Shown piece by piece: positions 39,691-41,703 of a stretch of DNA of 41,703 nucleotides (positions within the stretch are counted from its first letter, which is position 1; the number at the start of each line of letters is the position of its first letter). The notes under the pieces are model-generated. The model ran no database searches. It was not told the origin of the DNA and saw only the letters and a list, made by a program, of their open reading frames with translations. The DNA comes from Microbacterium sp. (GTDB taxonomy: Bacteria; Actinomycetota; Actinomycetes; Actinomycetales; Microbacteriaceae), in assembly GCA_002703245.1 (NCBI GenBank), contig NZTV01000011.1, positions 1 through 41,703 on the forward strand. Reading direction: 5' to 3'. Made by a program: the position numbers and the translations under genes.

Positions 39691-40662
39691 TCAGCCCTTG
39701 ACCGCCCCGGCCACCAGGCCCCCGGTCATCTTGCCCTGGACGATGAGGAAGAAGATCATCACGGGGATGGCGATGAGGGTCGATCCGGCCATGACGGCAC
39801 CCCAGTCGACGGAGCCGCCGACGCTGGAGGACTGGAACGCGTTCAGCCAGGGCATGAGGGGCAGGTTGTAACCGCTCATGAGCAGCAGAGCCATGGTGAA
39901 CTCGTTCCACGACTGGATGAAGGCGAAGATGCCGGTCGAGATGAGTCCGGGCGCCAGCAACGGGAACGTCACCTTCCAGAACGCCTGCGACTTGGTGCAC
40001 CCGTCGATCATGGCGGCTTCCTCGAGGTCGGCCGGGACCCCGGCGACGAACCCGCGCAGGGTCCAGATCGTGAACGGGATGACCGCCGCCGTGTACACGA
40101 TGCCCAGCCCGAGCAGCGTGTTCATCAACTGCCAGTCGTCGATCATGCCGTAGATGGTGAACATCATCGCCTCCCCGGGGATCATCTGCACGATGAGGAC
40201 CGAGATGATGAAGCCGCGGCGTCCCTTGAAATGGAAGCGGGCGACGGCGATCGAGGCGAGGAAGGCGAACAGCAGCGTCGCGACGAGCACTCCGGCGGTC
40301 ACGGTCAGCGAGGTCATGAGCGCGTGCGGGAAGTCGGTCTGCCCCGGTGCAGCCTCGCGCGTCCACGCGGTGAAATAGTTCTGCAGGGTGAAATCGAGGG
40401 GCAGGAAGCTCGGCTCGCGGGTGATGATCTCGCTGTTGGGGGTCAGCGACATGTTGATCATCCAGTAGACCGGGAACACGCTCATGCCGAACACGATGGC
40501 GGCGGCGGAGTTCAGCAGCGTGCGGGCGACCACGCGACGGCGGGAGGGACGACGGGCCTGCAGCGAACGCGGCTTGGGGGTCTTGGGGGAACCGGGCTCG
40601 CCGAGCATCTCGTCGACGCCGACGGTGCCGACCTGGGTGGCGGTGGTGACCTGTGTGCTCAC
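39691..40662 (-). CDS. Sugar ABC transporter permease, MalG/DasC type
   Basis: The GTG at 40662 overlaps the upstream permease stop by four bases, with GGAGGAG shortly before, giving 323 residues. After a basic cytoplasmic tail there are six transmembrane helices. The ATPase-docking EAA loop reads LEEAAMIDGCTKSQAFWKVT followed by FPLLAPG. This is the C-subunit of carbohydrate importers of the CUT1 class. With the partner permease and the nagB/ROK genes it probably imports chitobiose or another amino-sugar oligomer. No ATPase gene is present, as in Das-type systems that share a common ATPase encoded elsewhere. Confidence 0.92.
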   Translation of the reverse strand: MSTQVTTATQVGTVGVDEMLGEPGSPKTPKPRSLQARRPSRRRVVARTLLNSAAAIVFGMSVFPVYWMINMSLTPNSEIITREPSFLPLDFTLQNYFTAWTREAAPGQTDFPHALMTSLTVTAGVLVATLLFAFLASIAVARFHFKGRRGFIISVLIVQMIPGEAMMFTIYGMIDDWQLMNTLLGLGIVYTAAVIPFTIWTLRGFVAGVPADLEEAAMIDGCTKSQAFWKVTFPLLAPGLISTGIFAFIQSWNEFTMALLLMSGYNLPLMPWLNAFQSSSVGGSVDWGAVMAGSTLIAIPVMIFFLIVQGKMTGGLVAGAVKG

Positions 40663-41636
40663 AGCTCCTCCTCCTTCAGGGTGGTGCGCACGTATCCCCA
40701 CGACAGGGCGAGCAGCAGGATGACCATGACGACGCCGATGGCGGCGGTGGAGCCGAACTCGCCGACGCCCTGGCGGAACAGGTAGGTGCCGAGCACGTTC
40801 GTCTCGGAGGCCAGGCCCCCGCGGCTCTGCAGCGCGTAGACCTGGGTGAAGATGCGCAGGTTCCAGATGATCTGTAGCACGAGCACGACGGTGAGGATGC
40901 TGCGCAGGTACGGGAACACGATGAACCAGAAGCGCTTCCACGGGTGGGCGCCATCGAGTGAGGCCGCCTCGAGCACCTCACCGGGGACCTGCCCGAGACC
41001 GGCGTAGGTGGTGAAGGCGACGAACGGCACGGACTGCCAGACGATGATGATCGTGAGCACGAAGAAGAAGGACCAGGGGTTCAGCAACCACGAGTGGTTG
41101 GTCCAGTCGGTGGTGCCGGTGAGGGTGTTCATCGCCCAGTTCACGACGCCGTACTGCGTGTCGAAGATCCAGCCCCAGACGACGGTGGCCGTCAACGGCG
41201 GCATCGCCCAGGCCAGGAGGAGCCCGATGGACACCACGATCCGCCACGCCCGCGACAGGCGCGTCATCAGCACGGCGACGAGGACACCGAAGGTCATGTT
41301 GAGCACCGTGAGGACCACCATCAGTCCGAGGCTGCGCATGAGCACGGCGGGGAAGTCGGACTGGGTGAACAGGTCGATGTAGTTCTCGAGCCCGATGAAG
41401 GCGGGGAGGGTGCCCTGGACCTTGTTCTTGACGGTGTAGTCGGTGAAGGACTGGATCACCATCAGCACCGCGGGGTATCCGACCATCACCCCGAGGATGA
41501 TCAGGGACGGGCTGAGCAGCGACCAGGCGCCGCGGGCTTCGCGGCGGCGCCGGGAGCGCTCGCGCGGGGTCAGCGACACGGTGGGGCGCCGGCCGGGTCT
41601 CGGGCGCCGGACGGTGAGGGCGCGGGTCTCGCTCAT
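40659..41636 (-). CDS. Sugar ABC transporter permease, MalF/DasB type
   Basis: The 325-residue protein has a highly basic N-terminal tail (RRPRPGRRPTVSLTPRERSR) followed by six transmembrane helices starting LSPSLIILGVMVGYPAVLMV. The EAA loop is EVLEAASLDGAHPWKRFWFI followed by VFPYLR. It pairs with the MalG-type permease that overlaps its stop. GAGGAGG lies 4 nt before the ATG. The 67 bases upstream to the window edge hold only this ribosome site and no recognisable gene; the usual binding-protein gene would lie beyond. Confidence 0.92.
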   Translation of the reverse strand: MSETRALTVRRPRPGRRPTVSLTPRERSRRRREARGAWSLLSPSLIILGVMVGYPAVLMVIQSFTDYTVKNKVQGTLPAFIGLENYIDLFTQSDFPAVLMRSLGLMVVLTVLNMTFGVLVAVLMTRLSRAWRIVVSIGLLLAWAMPPLTATVVWGWIFDTQYGVVNWAMNTLTGTTDWTNHSWLLNPWSFFFVLTIIIVWQSVPFVAFTTYAGLGQVPGEVLEAASLDGAHPWKRFWFIVFPYLRSILTVVLVLQIIWNLRIFTQVYALQSRGGLASETNVLGTYLFRQGVGEFGSTAAIGVVMVILLLALSWGYVRTTLKEEEL

Positions 41637-41703
41637 GTCGCCTCCTCTCTCGGTGGTGCGGGATGTCGACAGGGATGCAGGGGGCCCGGTGGGGCCGGAC
41701 CCC

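Overview
The window is about 70 % GC and tightly packed. Its gene content suggests a high-GC Gram-positive actinobacterium, most likely Microbacteriaceae and Microbacterium-like. The clues are GTP-dependent PEP carboxykinase with a divergent ScfR/RamB-type regulator, a fused ribBA, a Das-type amino-sugar importer without its own ATPase, and many genes with TANNNT -10 boxes placed for leaderless mRNAs. This is inference from content and composition; there is no rRNA marker. I saw no tRNA, rRNA, insertion sequence, phage gene or CRISPR array.

Layout. 1-383: 3' end of a SorC/DeoR-type sugar-responsive regulator. 430-4097: FMN-riboswitch-controlled riboflavin operon ribD-ribE-ribBA-ribH, with start and stop codons touching or overlapping. 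4176-9550: small membrane protein, MHS-type MFS symporter, ClC-type channel/antiporter and ABC exporter. 9575-9779: an intergenic repeat array. 9856-13287: pckG divergent from an XRE/ScfR regulator. 13330-26890: an accessory-looking catabolic region holding a PdxH-like flavoprotein, creatininase-family enzyme, FAD oxidase, XRE-cupin regulator, MetV-MetF-like fusion, formimino-THF cyclodeaminase, a Ssu/Tau/Thi-type ABC importer operon with a cytosine-deaminase-like amidohydrolase, a VanB-type reductase, an 8-oxoguanine-deaminase-like amidohydrolase and an aldehyde dehydrogenase. 27096-30480: small genes (SIMPL, thioesterase, methyltransferase-like, NIPSNAP, transglutaminase-like, membrane protein). 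30578-32943: glyA-folD under a ZTP riboswitch. 32996-41636: amino-sugar use (GH20 hexosaminidase, nagA, nagB, ROK kinase, two sugar permeases) interleaved with a YrdB protein, a GlcD-type oxidase and a NUDIX hydrolase.

How the genes work together. The rib operon makes riboflavin from GTP and ribulose 5-phosphate and is controlled by FMN. glyA and folD interconvert serine/glycine and THF one-carbon units, and ZTP signals 10-formyl-THF shortage. The amino-sugar genes run from oligosaccharide trimming and import through phosphorylation and deacetylation to deamination into fructose 6-phosphate. The 13.3-26.9 kb region is the best candidate for something undescribed. It combines an importer, three different C-N-hydrolase-type enzymes, two folate one-carbon enzymes and redox partners. 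Several members lack residues that are critical in their families. I infer breakdown of a small nitrogen heterocycle or amidine that releases ammonia and a one-carbon unit; the substrate is not determinable from sequence.

Recurring architecture. Six + strand genes have a TANNNT hexamer ending 6-7 nt before the start codon and no clear Shine-Dalgarno, which points to leaderless mRNAs. Most convergent gene pairs are separated by strong U-less inverted repeats.
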